The notes under the pieces are model-generated. The model did not search any database. It saw only the letters and a program-made list of their open reading frames with translations, and was not told the origin of the DNA. A stretch of 64,000 nucleotides of DNA from Augochlora pura (taxonomy: Eukaryota > Arthropoda > Insecta > Hymenoptera > Halictidae): the NCBI RefSeq assembly GCF_028453695.1, contig NC_135774.1, positions 2,914,001 to 2,978,000 of the forward strand. The letters are read 5' to 3'. This document shows, one piece after another, positions 32,369 to 45,895 of this stretch (position 1 is the stretch's first letter; every line of letters begins with the position of its first letter). The translations under genes and the position numbers were made by a program.

Positions 32369-34375
32369 TTATACATAGCTATTGACCTCTTTCAACGACC
32401 TCTTCGACAAGAAGTTCGATTTCACGTCGCGTATCATTGACTCCACCAGTCTCTGCAAGTTGTACTTGTGTCTCCATCCCCAATCCCGTCGTGCATCACT
32501 GTCGTCGAACACTTGTGGCCAACCGTCAGCTAAAATTCAAATTATTTTAAACAAATAGATTAGTATAAGATACAAATTACAAATCACCGACCTATATATT
32601 GCCGTCCGTCCGGCTTGTACGTGATCTTTAGATCAGGAACATGCTTCTTGAACTCGTTGAAGAGTTCTTCCGGCGTGAAGCTCATCGCAGTGACGTTGTA
32701 CACTCGCCTGTTTAGCTGATCATTTGGGGTGTTCAAGAATTGGAAGAGCGCAGATAGACAATCCTCTATGTACATCATCGGCAGCCTCGTGTACGGCTCC
32801 AAATAGCACTCGTATGATTTGGTCATCAATCCCTCGTGGAAAACAGCCACAGCATAGTCTGAGGAAGAAAACAAATGCTCACAAGGAAATAGTCTTTGCG
32901 TTATGGTTCCACTCACGATCCCGTGCGGTTACCCTCGGATTTACGCATCAGGAGATAAGGGAAACGCAAGGAACGATCTCACGGCTCGTGATCAAGAGAC
33001 ACTCAACAATTTACTAATACTATTGTCCTTGAGGAGCAATGGATTGCGCTATTATGCAGTTACCCTAATCGTGCTTGGAACGTGCTCTACTTCGTGCCCC
33101 GGGGTACCTTCACCGAGAATGGTACGTGGACCGCCAGGTAAGAATAAAACACGAAGTACTTAATTAGGACATTTTGTCTATTGAGAAATAAATATATCAA
33201 AAAGCAGTCCTTCACTTCTCCATAGCAATGTCTAGCAGCTCCATTTTGTATTGATTTTTCACCAGACAATAGAAGAAAGAGAAATGTTAACAAATACCTG
33301 TGGTTCCGCCGCCAGGGGGGTCGCTGCTAATGACCCCGGGGAACCGAAGACACCGGAAGTCGAGGCCAAACTTATGATGATAGTATTCCCCCAGAAGCTC
33401 CGCGTGGACCTTGCTGACGCCATAAATCGTCCTTGGACGTTGGACGGTGATATTGGGGGTGGGATTTCTCGGTGAATCGGGACCGAAAGCACCGATCGTC
33501 GATGGAATGAATATCCTCAGCTTGTACTGTTTCGCCAGCTCGATCACGTTGTGCATACCTAACAAAAAATTGCCTCTTCAGCGACGACCGAATTAGTCTG
33601 ACGATTTCTTCTACGACGGTCGAAGGAAAAAATCCACTTTCCCTCGGGGCCACTTTCTTCTGTGCCGCGGTAACAATATAATTATTATCGTAACGACGAT
33701 ATTCACTGGTCACGGCATTCCTTTTCACTCGAGCACAGTGTTCGGCAGGGATGCGCTTGCTTCTAGAAACGTTCGAAATCGTCGGATTACCTTCTATGTT
33801 GACTCTCACTGCGAGAGGGACGTTCTGTTCACCGACAGCGCTCAATAGAGCACTGAAATGTATCAGCCAATCGATTCTATAGTCCACAACGATCTTCTGC
33901 AGGCCCTTGAAGTCGAGGATATCCGCGAAGATAAAAGGTCCACATGACAGACTGTCTTCCGTGGGCTTGATAATGTCGGTGAGGATCACGTTCTCGTTGC
34001 CATAATTCTTTCGCAACAGCTTCGCGCACTCGGTGCCCAACTGACCGAGACCACCTGTAAGCGTTCGATTGTCATTGGTAATTTGCTTAACTGAACGAGT
34101 CCTTTAAAACAATACATCTAATAAACACTGTTAGTTTCTTTCAGAGACGGCACGAGACAGTAGCGAGCGTGAACAGTTTCGTAACGATGATTATAATTAG
34201 TTCGCCTTGGTCTATACGTACCAGTGATCAATATCTTCGGCGGTTTCTTGAGCACATTTGATCCGCCGTTGCTTTCTTTAACACCTTGGAAGACAGAACC
34301 ATTACCAATATGGAAATCTTTGAAAACGCTTCTCGATAGTTGTCGGGTGACACGCAATAAGTTGTTGCAATACAT
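32369..34375 (-). CDS. TDH: L-threonine 3-dehydrogenase, mitochondrial
   Basis: Five exons on the minus strand (34375-34222, 34054-33791, 33558-33298, 32858-32592, 32529-32369) give 368 aa. This extended short-chain dehydrogenase oxidises threonine with NAD+ to 2-amino-3-ketobutyrate, feeding glycine and acetyl-CoA. The N-terminal ~45 residues are Arg/Ser-rich without acids, as expected of a mitochondrial targeting peptide. The Rossmann motif KILITGGLGQLGTECA spans the first splice junction. The catalytic Tyr-x3-Lys is Tyr185-Lys189 (TIYGVSK), with the preceding serine in PSTIGAFGP. RFPGVISSDPPGGGTTDYA and YNVTAMSFTPEEL are typical of the family. Length matches the usual ~370 aa. It converges with the primase gene. 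Confidence 0.95.
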
Positions 34376-37300
34376 TGTAATACGGATATATCGCCGTCGT
34401 TTTTGACACCGCGATTTAGCGAGATCGATCTGCCTTTTCCAGTCTTGGTGTCGATAAACAACTGGCGTAGACACGCCTGATTGTATGATATTATAGCTTG
34501 GTTGATCATGAAAACCAGTTAGAACACCGATTTCTTTCGTTGACGTGTGTGTTTGTGAGTCAATCCACGCTGGACCTATACTGCAATGATGAAGCTACAG
34601 AAGAAATCCCTCGCAAATCTGCATAAATATGCAACAACTGATCGAACAATTATTATAATTCATGCGCCGTAATAATTGATCGAACTAATAGTCGCAATGA
34701 AATAATTATCAGTCGAGAGACATAAACCAGTTTCTTCATTAATCGTCATGGTAGTCGAAGTAAACGGTTTTCAAAGTATAACTCAGTTTCTCAAATTTCG
34801 AAAATTTACCATAAGTCTTCGGAAAGTCTCCATCGTTCAGAACCGGTTATCACAGATCGCTATGTTTTGAGTCTGCTACACGACATACTTAAATTCCGAA
34901 CGAAGGATGAAAGTGCTACGTAATGCGTAGGAATCGTTCCATCCAGAAAACGATAGAGGAACGTCCCAACGCGCGTCACTCGCTCTGTCCTATGATTAAT
35001 TCTCCTAGTTTGTTGTACTCTAATTAAACTTGTTGAGATTGCAGCGAGATGTATTGTTGGTCCCGTTGTCTGTTACCGTATATTTTCTGTATCTCGTAAG
35101 AAACGGATAAAGAAAGACGGAACTCATGTCATCTGGACTGGAACCTATTTAACTGCACGTTCTTCAGAAAATCATGGGAATCGTCGTTGTCTCGGGTCAA
35201 AGTAACCATCGAACAATTTTGTAGGAGCGAAACGCGCAAGATGAACGAGAAATTTTACGAAATCTGGAACAGAAGTCAAATGACAAAGCTTCTAAGGAGA
35301 ATCGTGCTGCGTCCTCTACGTTGACAAAGTATCCCGTGGTTTTACCGGTTACCGATAGCGACATTTTTCGGCAACCTTCGAACCAGGAAGTCCGAGGCAT
35401 GAAGAAACCGTAAATTCGAAACTTGTCACTGTCGCCAAATGATTCGGACGCGAAGATTCGGTGGAAAGGGAAGAATTTCCTGGAAGCGTGCCTTCACGGT
35501 GGCTGGACACAGCACTTCGCAATTCTCTTTTCGTCCCGCTCGCCATCGCCCACGCCACAGTCATCTTCTCCCCTCGACTTTGTGCATCAGCACGCTTTGC
35601 ACAAAAGTTCTTCGTGTAGTTAGTCCGTGCCTGTCCGTAACGAGAGCGCCGAGGCACCTGTTCTCTGTGCGCGAATCGCGTCGTTTCTACGTTTGTGAAC
35701 AAACAGTGCTGTAGTATCTTCCCGCCGAAGGATATCGGATCATCGGCAATCGTTTCCAATCGAAGGATAACTCCAGGATTCGACGAGTAACGCTAAATCA
35801 AAAGTAGAAACGGCTTCGAGCATCTCAAGGGTTGGCGAGCTTGTGAGTCCTAAAAATTTGACCGCTTACCCCCGATTTGGGTAGGGTACAAAATTTCAGC
35901 TATTTTTAGACGAAGGGCTTTTTAAAACGTGGAGAATATATTTCTAGACCTTCCATTGTAGGAAATTAGACACCTCGGCAAATCTACCAATATCTATTAA
36001 TATGTAGCAATTGTTATTGAAATTATACAATAATTAATGTTAGTCGATCGAATTGTGAGCTCATATTGAGTCAGCTCGTTAATTAAACCAAATAGCTATC
36101 GATGCCGTTCCTTCGAAAGGTATCCGACTTCATTTCCAAGTTGCGTAATTGCTGCGGGGTTCGGAACGATAGCCGCGCAGGACAACCAAGGAAGTATATG
36201 TCACTTTCACTGGAATCATACGCGATCGCCGGTTCGATCGCGACAAGCTCGGTATTGCAGCGACAATGGAGGTTGCTGCTGCACCTGTGTCATTTGTTCG
36301 CATTGTGAGCCGCGAATTACCGTCGCATCGATTGCGTCAATGGATCGTGGTATCGGGTGGAATCACGCGATCGAGAGGCGATCGGGGTTATTTTAAATCG
36401 CGGTTCGAACGAATGAGAAACGATTTTGCAACAATTGGACTGGTTTCAACCGCATGGAAATGCAGTCACGTGAGTGCGACGACCTGCATTCGCGCGTCTG
36501 ACGCGATCCCTCAAATTTACGGTCGCGTTAACGTTCGCGCGCGCGCGCACACACGCGACAGATTTGATTTCGAATCTTCCTTTCGCTAATGGTCAGTTGG
36601 TATCGGCATTCTTCATGTTCGGCTGGCTTTCCAGGCCGACCAATTGTTCGTACTTACGGAAGACGCGTTATGAAACACACGTGGTCACCCGTGACAGTAG
36701 CCGCGGAGGAACACCTTTGTTCTCCTGCCATCTGATAACGACCAAGGGATTTTTCTCTTCCGCGTCTATCCCTTTCGAGCCTCCTCGATCCTTTCGGATT
36801 CGATTTTCGGATCGGGCGCGATCGCGACTCTCGTTTCAAAATCCCCGCTGGTTTCGTCAGACCGCGCGATTGGTATCGCGACGGGTTCCAGACGACAGCG
36901 GTCGTTACGGGGAAGGATTGTCCTAGCGGTGTTTAGACTTTGCTTACGGTACGAAGCATTAATTTTGTCGTCTAGTACCGTGACGTGTAAGCAACTAGTC
37001 TACACACGTGCGTTCCCCGATTTACGCACGGAAACCACCGTGACATCCAGGGCCACTTTAACGCCCGCTGCTCGGACCGCCTACTTTCGTGCGGATCGGG
37101 ATACTTTTCCCTTTTCAAAAGGGAAGAGGACTCCTCTTTAATTTTCTTAAGCAATCAACACTCGGGGACACTTCTTCCTTCCGGTGCTTTCAGACCGTGA
37201 AACATGACGCTTGGATCCTTCTGAAATTACTGCAAATTTTTATTCAGATACTCTGATGCAAATCCACGGAGTTAAAGTGTTCAAATTGATGGGGCCTTTC

Positions 37301-37706
37301 TATGTACAAAGTGAAAAGATTCGGATGGGTCCACATGGGAATTTCTCTAACTTTCATCAGCTAAAAATAATATGCTCTACCAGCGTCACACGTACGCGAC
37401 ATTCAGAATCTGGTACATTGCAGGAGAATAATCGAATTAATTGGATACACGTTGGTATATAGAAGCAAAATTGTTCGTAAGTTCTGTCCGACAGATTGAA
37501 TTGAATATTTAATTTATCTTTAATTTCCGTGTCACGCAATCGTCATGGAAAATTTGTGGTTTGCATAAAGATCCGTAGACTAGTTATTAGATTGTCAGCT
37601 CTAAAAGCTGTAAGTCTTGAAGCGCGAGGTAAAATTCCAGTCTGGAACTGTTTCCAGAAAATGCGGGGCCGGCATCCAAGGTCGTAGACCAAGGTCCAAA
37701 TGCGCG
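34376..37706. other. 3.3-kb intergenic, no supported gene
   Basis: No protein or RNA gene is recognisable between the divergent TDH and LRR genes. The region changes from AT-rich (34.5-35.2 kb) to CpG-rich (36.3-37.1 kb) and has a short CG/CA alternating run near 36536-36556. It probably carries both promoters. Open frames at 35349-35759 and 36474-36926 show no familiar sequence. Confidence 0.5.
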
Positions 37707-40700
37707 ATGGTTAAACCACCGGAAGGTGGAGGCCTCTTTGCAGCCGGCTGGTTTCTGGCACTGTGTTGGGCCAGTGTCAGCGGCCAGCTGAGCGCCGAGT
37801 ACGGGTGTCCTACTCAGGAGAGGATTCTACCTTGTAGATGCTCCACTCGCGACATGGAGATCCAGATCTGGCAAGTGCAAATCTGCTCGACGATTTTCCC
37901 TCCCTGCTTGGCACTCCCGCTTACATCCAGCTTCTATCGCTAGGTGCAGCCATAGCGAGTTACCGAAGGTTCTCGAGGGTCTAAAAGCGGTGAGCCACTA
38001 CCTGGATCGGCCGGTGGACGAGCTGATCTTGGAGAACAACAATCTACCTAGTCTACCGGGCAAAGTGTTCGCCACTTTGCGAGTTCTCCGGTTAATGTTA
38101 CGGAACAATCGTCTGGAGAGAGTGTCCTCGGGCTGGCTGGAGGGTCTGCACGATTCTTTGTTGGAGTTGTTCGTCGTGGAGCCGGACCTGCGATCCCTGC
38201 CCGTGGACAGTCTCGAGAATCTGCAGGGTCTGGAGGCGGTGACTCTGCAGAGTCGAGTAATGAAGAAGCTGCCGAAGTTCTCCGGCCTGCCGAAGCTCCG
38301 ATACCTTCAGATCAATTCGCCGGCTCTGCTCGAGCTGGCGCCGAGAAACTTTCGGGATCTGCCCAGCTTGGAGCAGCTTCACGTGTTCGGCAGCTCGCGG
38401 CTGATACGCTTGGAGGCGGGTCTGTTCCGAGGTCTGCCGCGACTCGAGCTGGTGAACATCACCGACTGCGGTGTCCATTGGGTTCATCCGCGTACGATGA
38501 TCGATCTGCCGGAGCTGAAAGAACTTTCGCTGGTTGGAAACTCGATCGTCGATGCCGGGATGATCGGCCGCGCCAGCGTGGACCTACCTTCGTTGTCGGT
38601 GATTCGACTCGATCGGAACCGCATCAATCGGCTGGACGAGGGAGCCTTCACCGACCTGCCCGTCCTCTCCCGTCTCTCCTTATCGAGGAATCACATCACC
38701 GAGGTGTTCGCTGGAGCGTTCCAAAGAATGCCAGCGTTGAAGACCATGGATCTTAATCACAATCTAATACACCGCATACATCCGGAATTTTTCCCTCGCA
38801 GACCAGGCAGCAGCCTGGAGGAGTTCTGGCTGATCGACAACGACCTCAGCCACGTGTCCGAGTTAAGGTCCATCATGGAAGCGCTGCCCATACTGAAACT
38901 CCTCGACGTCAGCCACAACCAGATCGAGGAGATTCCGTTCGGAGCGCTGAGGGGCCATCCGACGTTGGAGAGGCTTCACCTTGATCACAACCGAGTGGCC
39001 TTTTTGCAAAGGGAGACCTTCACCGCGATGCCCGCTCTCAGGGAACTCCGTTTAAAGAACAACTCTTTGTCGAACCTGCTCGAGACGCCGTTTTGGAATC
39101 TGCCAGCGTTGAAAGGTCTGGACCTCTCCGGGAACTACTTCCGGCACATCGAGCCCCGATTGCTGGCCAACCTGCCGAGCCTGAGGCGACTGGACATGAG
39201 CGGGAACGCCATCGGAATGATCGAGCCGGAATCCTTCCTAGGCACGCCAGCGTTGGAGCACATCAATATCTCTGGGAACGCACTGTCCGTTCTTCATCCT
39301 CTGACTTTCCACCATTTGAACAACCTCTACGAGTTGGACGTCGGCTGGAATAGGATGCTCGAGATCGTTCCAGGCCTGCCCGCGAACATAGAGCACCTGT
39401 ATATGCCCATGAACCGTATCGTCGTCCTGCCTGTCGTGTCATCCCAGGATCTAGCCCTTCCGGTGCTGAGGTCCCTCGATCTCAGCGCGAACGGTATCGA
39501 ACGGATCTCGCCCGGCACTCTGACCGATCTGCCGAACATGAGGAAGCTGAACCTAGGCTACAATTCGTTGAGGATCATCGAGGACGGCACCTTCGACGGT
39601 TTGTCCAGGCTCGAACAGTTGGATCTGAAGTACAATCGCTTGGTCACTCTCCACGGAAGAAGCTTTAGGTCTCTCAGATCCCTGATGGATCTCAGTTTAA
39701 AGGGGAATCGGCTGGAGGTCCTCCGGCCGGACATCTTCCAAGAGAACGTCCGACTGCAGCGGGTCGATTTGAGCAGAAACAATCTGGCACAGATCCCCCA
39801 TGCCACCTTCTCCAACACCAGGTAAAAGCTCGGCGACGCGGCGTAGCACTTTTCCACGCGTTAACGCGCTCATAGAAAAGCGGTTTCACTCGTGGTCGTT
39901 CGGTTGCGTCACCGGCAAATTGGTACCTAGAAAGTCGGTGCCCGTGTTTAAGTGTCCCCTTTTAGCTACCGAGTGCCATCGGCCTGGCGTGTCGCCATTT
40001 TCTCGGGCTTTATGCCGCGTTAACATGCGAAATCTTTGACGTACCTTTTGCAAAAATAGTATAGGTGTAGGTGCCCTCCTGTTGCATACATGAAAACTTT
40101 ACAATATTTTCATAAAGCCAAATACCGTCGCTAGAAAAGAAAACAAGATTCGCTTAGTTTTTGAATACTGGAACATATATAATAATCAAAGAAATCAGAG
40201 TGGGGCGCTCACCTGGCATTCTTTGAAAGTTAACTGAGGAAACCACGTTAGAAATCGTAAATCCAAGAATCGTTTGACAACGTTGAATAGTCAATTAGAC
40301 ATTACCAGGCAAGATAGTCGAAACAGGTTTGATCAGCGATTGGGCGAAATTTTCTCTCGGAGACGAGCCGAAATCGCGCGCGAAGGTTGCTCCCGATAGA
40401 GAAAGGTGTCGGCGGTCCGATGTTAGCCGCGGCGGAAACAGCCGTTTCTATTAACGATCGGACGTCAAAGGGAGGAAACGACGTTAATTGCAGAGACCTT
40501 CGTGAACTGTACGCGTCGCACAACACTTTGACCGAGTTACCCGGATCGTTGCACGGCTTAACAGCGCTCCAGGTCCTCGACTTGAGCTTCAACAAGCTGA
40601 ACATCCTGTCGCCGGAAACGCTGAGCAGCCTGTCGGCCTTGCTCGAGCTGAAGCTCGTCCGCAATCGTATCCGCGAGCTTCGCGAGGGCGCTTTCGATGG

Positions 40701-43700
40701 GCTGCCGCGGCTGTCCTTGATCGATCTGGAGAACAACGATCTGAGGATCATCGAGAGGAACGCGGTCAGATCTCTGCCGGAGCTGCAGGCGATAAGGCTC
40801 GGGAAAAATCGATTGCAGGTGATATATGATTCTTCGAGGCAGAATCGATGCTCCCGATCGCGCTGGGAGTCGTTAACGGTGGAGAATTAATCGAACGGTG
40901 TTCCATCAGATAATCCCGAGCGGAGCTTTCACCGAGCTCCCTTTGCTGCAAAGCGCGGAACTGCAGGAGAATCGGATCCAGGAAATCGCGAGCAACGCGT
41001 TCATTAACGTGCCTCACCTTCTCTTTCTTAATCTGAGCTACAATCATTTGCCGGCGCTGGATTACGTCGGTCTGGAGAGCCTCCGGTCGCTGGAGGTACT
41101 GGATTTGAGCAACAACCGATTGTCCAGGGTGTCCAGCACCAGTCTAGCATCGATGGAATGGTTGGTCGAGTTGAAAGTGAGTCGCTGTCGACATCGTCGT
41201 AACGTCCGCGCGCGAACTCGGCCCGTTGCTTTTCGACGCCGCCGGTTTTTTCTTTTTTTTTTTCGTAACGATCGCGTTTTTAGCGGCACCGCGGAACGAA
41301 AGAAAAATGCTGGTGGGGGTTTGTCTTTAGTAATAACGGCCAGAATACTTTCTCGTCGAGAGTGAAACTTCTCCACGAACCGTGGTGCGCGAGGCCACGC
41401 TCGTTATGCTAGCGGAGCAATTATTCGTACGGGCTGAATCGTTAATTAAGGAGATAGCGGATCGTTTAACATACGTTTTCCACTTTGCCCGCAGATGGAT
41501 AACAATCGGATTTGCGCCATTCAAGGCTCGCCTTTCGACGAAATGCCGCGGCTACGTGTGCTCAGCCTGAGGAGCAACCGGATGGCTTCCGTTTCCGAAG
41601 CGGCGTTCAAACGTTTGAGATCGAACATCGCGGTACTGGACATCGATGGTAATTGGGCCGATGGCCGGATAAGTTAACTGTTCGACAAACTTTCGCTCGC
41701 GCATTTCCATACAAACGGAAAACCGGCTAGTTAGCTTCTTGGTCGATAAATCGAATCGCCTTCGAATGACGGCCAATGTTCGAACAACGATGCTAAGTTC
41801 TGTTGCAATTTCTGATAAGGCAATCCGCTTTCTTGCTCGTGCGGGATGCTGTGGTTGAGAGGGTGGCTGCAACAAGCCTCTTCGGAGGGTCCAAGGTGTG
41901 CCGATGGGTCGCTGTTCAAAGAGATCAGACTGTCTCGTCAGGATTGTCAAAGGGAGAGACATATCGATCCAATTCACCCCGGCTGCGAGGCTGAAATGAT
42001 CGATTTGGCACCGTATCCTGTGTCATCCTCCCGTGAGTTTACAAGCAAGGGTTTTCATAGTTCCTTAAAGACAACTTAAGATTTTTACATTATTCTATTC
42101 TTTTTCGTAAACAGTGTACGGAGCAACGGAAGTAGTACCACTCCGTATGAACATTAAAGATTCGTCTACGCGACCCCCTTCGCAGGACTCGGACTACCTT
42201 TACGAATACACCGACTATCAAGAACCCAAGAACGAAACCGCGAACGCGACGAGCCAGTCTTCGGTGACTGCGCAAACAGACGCGACAAAAGTTGTTCAAT
42301 CATCGGAGAAGGTTCAGGCGCAGTCGAACAGCACCGTTCCTGTGAAGAAGAACAGCTTGATGCCTCCATCCCCAAGCAGCTCCGGCTTCACGTTCTTCGG
42401 GGTACCATTGCCTAGCCTGAACTTCAACCTGTGGGGGAACTCGGGGAGAAAATCGGAGCGGAAGAATTCATCCGGAAGACCTGGGAGGGGTCGCTACAGG
42501 ACTTTCCCACCGACGGAACCGGAAATCCACAGGGGAGGATTCGTGCCTCTGCCTCGTGGGCAGGGAGGCTTCACTCCTATTGTAGACCCTAGACTAACGT
42601 ACCAGAAACAGGTGAAAAATGAGACCTCGATGCCGCAGAATTCCAGCGTCGCGCAGGAGGAGAAGAGGCGATGGAAAAGTGGGAATGGTACCGTGGTGAA
42701 GATCGACAGGACCCAGCTGAGGGCGAGCAGGCCTAAAGTAGGGTTCAAGGAGAGGGAGGAGCTGTCCACTGTGGCGACGAGCGAGGCGGACTATAAGAAG
42801 CAACAGCATGATCTAAGGAACAGGTAAACGATGATTAATGTTAGTAAAGCCGACAATTGGTTTCCACTTAAAGTTATTTACTTATTAACGAGGTGTTAAT
42901 AAAATTACGATTACGTCAGTTCCAGTCATAGAAACGCGACGAGAACGTCGGATTCGAGTGCTGCGGCGGACGAGTCGCCCCAAGAAGCAAACGAAACTTC
43001 CGTGGCCGCTGAGATCCAAGATGGGGATGGTCCAGAGCTGAACCAGAAGCCTGGTAGATTCGAGGAGAAGCCTGAAGCTGAGCTTGCCAGTAGAATCGTC
43101 TGGACAACGCCAAAAACAATAGAAGTGGCGAAAGAAGTAAAAGGAACTTCGACGGAGACGATTAAGGGAGATAAGAACGTCTTCTGGGAACCGGAGGTCG
43201 AGTTTCAAGAGACGTCCACCACGATGACGACTGTTCGAAACGAAGGTGAACAAACAAGTTTTTAAAAACACACATTTTTATGTAGCATCTTAGGTAGTAA
43301 AAAAATTACGATTAATTCTAGATGTCTCGAGTGTTGCGGTAACGGAGGGTCCAGTTCCAACATCGGAGAACCGGAAGAACATAACAGCGTCGCAGTTTCC
43401 CAAGGAAACGGAAGCTTCGGCTCTTTCGGCCTTTCTGGTTCCAGGGGGGCAGGTGCCGTCTTCTGGTTCGCCGGTGAACTTGCGTCCCCTGGGTCGACCA
43501 ACCATAACGAAGGTCCCTTCGCCGCGTTTGGGGCTGACGTCCGAGCCGGAAAAGCAGAAATCGGTGGCTGAGGCTGTTCAGAGGAACGTGGGAACCGCAG
43601 AGGAGATTTTCGAAAAGGACGAGGCCTCGAATGAAAATGCTGAAGTGATCGAGGACAGTTCGTTCAATTGGTACTTCCAGCATTACAACGACACTAATCT

Positions 43701-43797
43701 GGAGCCCTACGTGGGCATCGCGTACAGTGGAAGCGGGAGGACGTGTCGGTGGACTTTATTGAGTCAGATATGTCTGGTTCTATACACTTTGATGTAG
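37707..43797 (+). CDS. atk: Extracellular leucine-rich-repeat protein, artichoke/convoluted type
   Basis: Nine exons (37707-37870, 37944-39821, 40494-40818, 40910-41176, 41495-41648, 41820-42032, 42115-42823, 42920-43245, 43322-43797) give 1,503 aa, close to the length I recall for fly Artichoke. Residues 11-26 (FAAGWFLALCWASVSG) form a signal peptide. A Cys-rich N-cap (CPTQERILPCRCS) precedes well over twenty 24-residue LRRs (LxxLxLxxNxI) to about residue 925. An LRRCT cap follows (NPLSCSCGMLWLRGWL). Residues 1000-1480 are Ser/Thr/Pro-rich with NxS/T sites. The end, CRWTLLSQICLVLYTLM, is hydrophobic and could be a GPI signal. Family members act in apical or ciliary matrix and tracheal tube shaping. 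Intron 1 must use a GC donor. The gene name is from memory; the fold is certain. Confidence 0.88.
37871..37943 (+). other. GC-AG intron
   Basis: The donor reads ATCTG|GCAAGT and the acceptor CGCTAG|GTGCAGC. Only this junction restores the frame EIQIWCSHSELPK. The GT two triplets on, in GCAAGTGC, leads to a stop. GCAAGT is the usual extended consensus for GC donors. Confidence 0.75.
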
Positions 43798-44618
43798 AAG
43801 AAGAGAAAGTTTCTTTCGTTGTGGAGAATATCTAGCGCGTTCTCTTTTCTTGCACAGAATATGGTTGTTCAAAGGATAAAGTAAGGAGATAAGCCTACTA
43901 ATGAAAAACAGTGTGTATCTCAAATTATGTATCGTACAGGTACAGGCATGACGAAAATGCTGTTTTGCGTGCAGCGTCGGGTCTTCGAGCATTTCCGGAT
44001 CGAGCTTTTTGCAGACATACGAAGCTCGAGCGTTTCAGGAAATGCTCGAGGCCTGGCGACATGTCGTCTGAAGCTTCGTGTAACACAAATGCGAGCCGTA
44101 CTACACCGTGGCCACCGTAGAGTATTGACGAAGAATAAATAAAATCGTGTGTTCGAATGATCGGTATTGCTCTCGTTTTCCGTTTCTTTCCATTTCTTTT
44201 TATTAACAACGTAGCGTCACGTTACTTATGAAAGCTCAATTTCTTTAGAAAAAAACATGTTTGCAGTGTTTGGAACCGTCTATACTGTGAGAGGTGTGCA
44301 TTACATAAAAGTTGCTGGTGGCAGTCGATCGTTCCTAATTACGGGGAACAAGGAACTACGCGTAATCGATACTCTTTATCTAATGCAATGTACTCGCCCG
44401 AGTTTCGTTTACTATCCTGGACCACCTCTTCGAGAGAAATTCTTCGTGTTTGTTTAGCGTTTTTCTTTTTTCTTTTTTTGGTGTTAGCTCGAAAATGTCG
44501 ACCATCTCAAAACACAGAAATACATTTGTACATGTATGGACAAACTTCGTGAGTTTGGTGAACTTTCGTTAGATCAACAGTCTGAGAACCGCACGTGTTA
44601 GATTCGGTCTCGCTCGGC
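43798..44618. other. Intergenic between tail-to-tail genes
   Basis: This holds the 3' region of the LRR gene, with an AATAAA at 44134-44139 and a stem-loop at 43985-44049. A minus-strand AATAAA (TTTATT at 44199-44204) could serve Rpn8. An open frame at 44257-44457 is not recognisable. Confidence 0.5.
43985..44049 (+). ncRNA. Imperfect 65-nt stem-loop, possible pre-miRNA or 3'-UTR hairpin
   Basis: TCGAGCATTTCC (43985-43996) pairs perfectly with GGAAATGCTCGA (44038-44049). After an asymmetric internal loop, TCGAGCTT pairs with AAGCTCGA. The terminal loop is about 14 nt. If the LRR gene uses the poly(A) signal at 44134, the hairpin lies in its 3' UTR. The function is unknown. Confidence 0.3.
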
Positions 44619-45895
44619 TCATTGGCTCTTCGCTTTCGCCTTCTCTTTCTCTTCCTTCTTCTCCTCCTCTTTCTTCTCGTCCTTCTTCAACTCCTTCTTG
44701 TCAGCCTCTTTTTTCTCGGCGTCGCGGTTGGTGAGCTTGTTATTAATTAGATTGTGTAGGGCTATTATAGATCTAACTAATGCGGCCAGATAGACGACCA
44801 ACATCTGATCGTTCGTCTTCACGTATAGAGAGTCGACAAACTTGCTTTGAGTCATGTCGGGTAGTAAGTTAAAAATGTCCTGGATCTGGTAAATGATTTG
44901 ATGGTTTATCGGCAGTTTTTTCGAACCAACCTGGATCAGGTAGTCTCTAATCTCCTTGATCTGCTCGTTCAGACCCTTTAGACCTAACAATTGGTTTGTG
45001 ATTCTCTGACTGAGGGTGCCCACAGTGGTGTCCTTGATGTCTCTTAACAGATGCTCGACACCCACCTCTTCAGCCTCCTCAGCTCCAATTTCACTGGGGA
45101 TGTGCTCGAAGGTCTTGGATGTTGGAGAACCATCCTGTAAAGAACCAAGCATTATACTATCTGCGATACAGGTTTTAGACAGTGTACGGTGCAACAAGTA
45201 TTTACATCGTGGACTTCTTCAATAGCCTGGTAAGCTTCTGTTGGAAGACCTAAATCCTTAGGCTTAGCATCAATAATGACCAACACAGAATTAGGACAGT
45301 ATCTCCTAATCAATTCATTGATAGCTACATCATTCTGGTGTAGTTTGGGTCCGGTGTGATACCATCCTACTACCTTCTCACGAGCTAAAATGTTACACGA
45401 TGCAATTTTAACTCAGTATATGTGGTATCATATTTGTGGTTCCTCAAACATTTTTCTAGGTGCTCACCATTAACTTTTTTGAACATTCCGTACATGTTTT
45501 CCAGATAGTCATGGTCAAGGAACCATACAGATTTGTCTTTGTCATCCTCATCAAAGGGAACTGTAATAAAAACAACAATAACTGAGCTATTTTAAATTAA
45601 ATCTCCCACTTGCATCCACTTCCAGTAATAACTAAGAAGTGAGCGGTAAGTTGAGGTCAGAGAATTGTGAAAATAAGTAAAAGTTGCACAAGAAATGAGA
45701 AATGTTGGAGTCATCCTAACCTGCAAAGCTGTTTGACACGTCTAAAACACCTTTAGGCCTCCAGCATCCAAGTAGCACACCGACAACTCTTTTCTGATTG
45801 CCGATTTTGCCCATCCGATTATAATGATCCACCACGCTTAGTAGTACAAGCGGATGTACTACTACTTTTGTTGTCACTACTTCTTGACTCGGCAT
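44619..45895 (-). CDS. Rpn8: 26S proteasome regulatory subunit Rpn8 (PSMD7)
   Basis: Four exons on the minus strand (45895-45721, 45560-45468, 45384-45206, 45134-44619) give 320 aa. Rpn8 is the catalytically inactive MPN-domain partner of the deubiquitinase Rpn11 in the proteasome lid. The MPN domain begins at VVVHPLVLLSVVDHYNRMGK and includes VVGVLLGCW and VGWYHTGPKLHQND, and lacks the full JAMM zinc motif, as is normal for Rpn8. The C-terminal helices HLLRDIKDTTVGTLSQ and VKTNDQMLVVYLAALVRSII bind Rpn11 and the lid. The tail is a Lys/Glu run ending KAKAKSQ. I start at MPSQEVV, the family start; an in-frame ATG 15 codons upstream (45940, MQSSSSADICG) could give a longer form. Confidence 0.96.

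Noticed and set aside
37617..37706. Longer N-terminus for the LRR protein
   Set aside because: The frame is open upstream but has no ATG before 37707, and the signal peptide fits the 37707 start.
44257..44457. 66-codon frame between the LRR gene and Rpn8
   Set aside because: No family resemblance, and it lies in probable 3' flanks of both genes.
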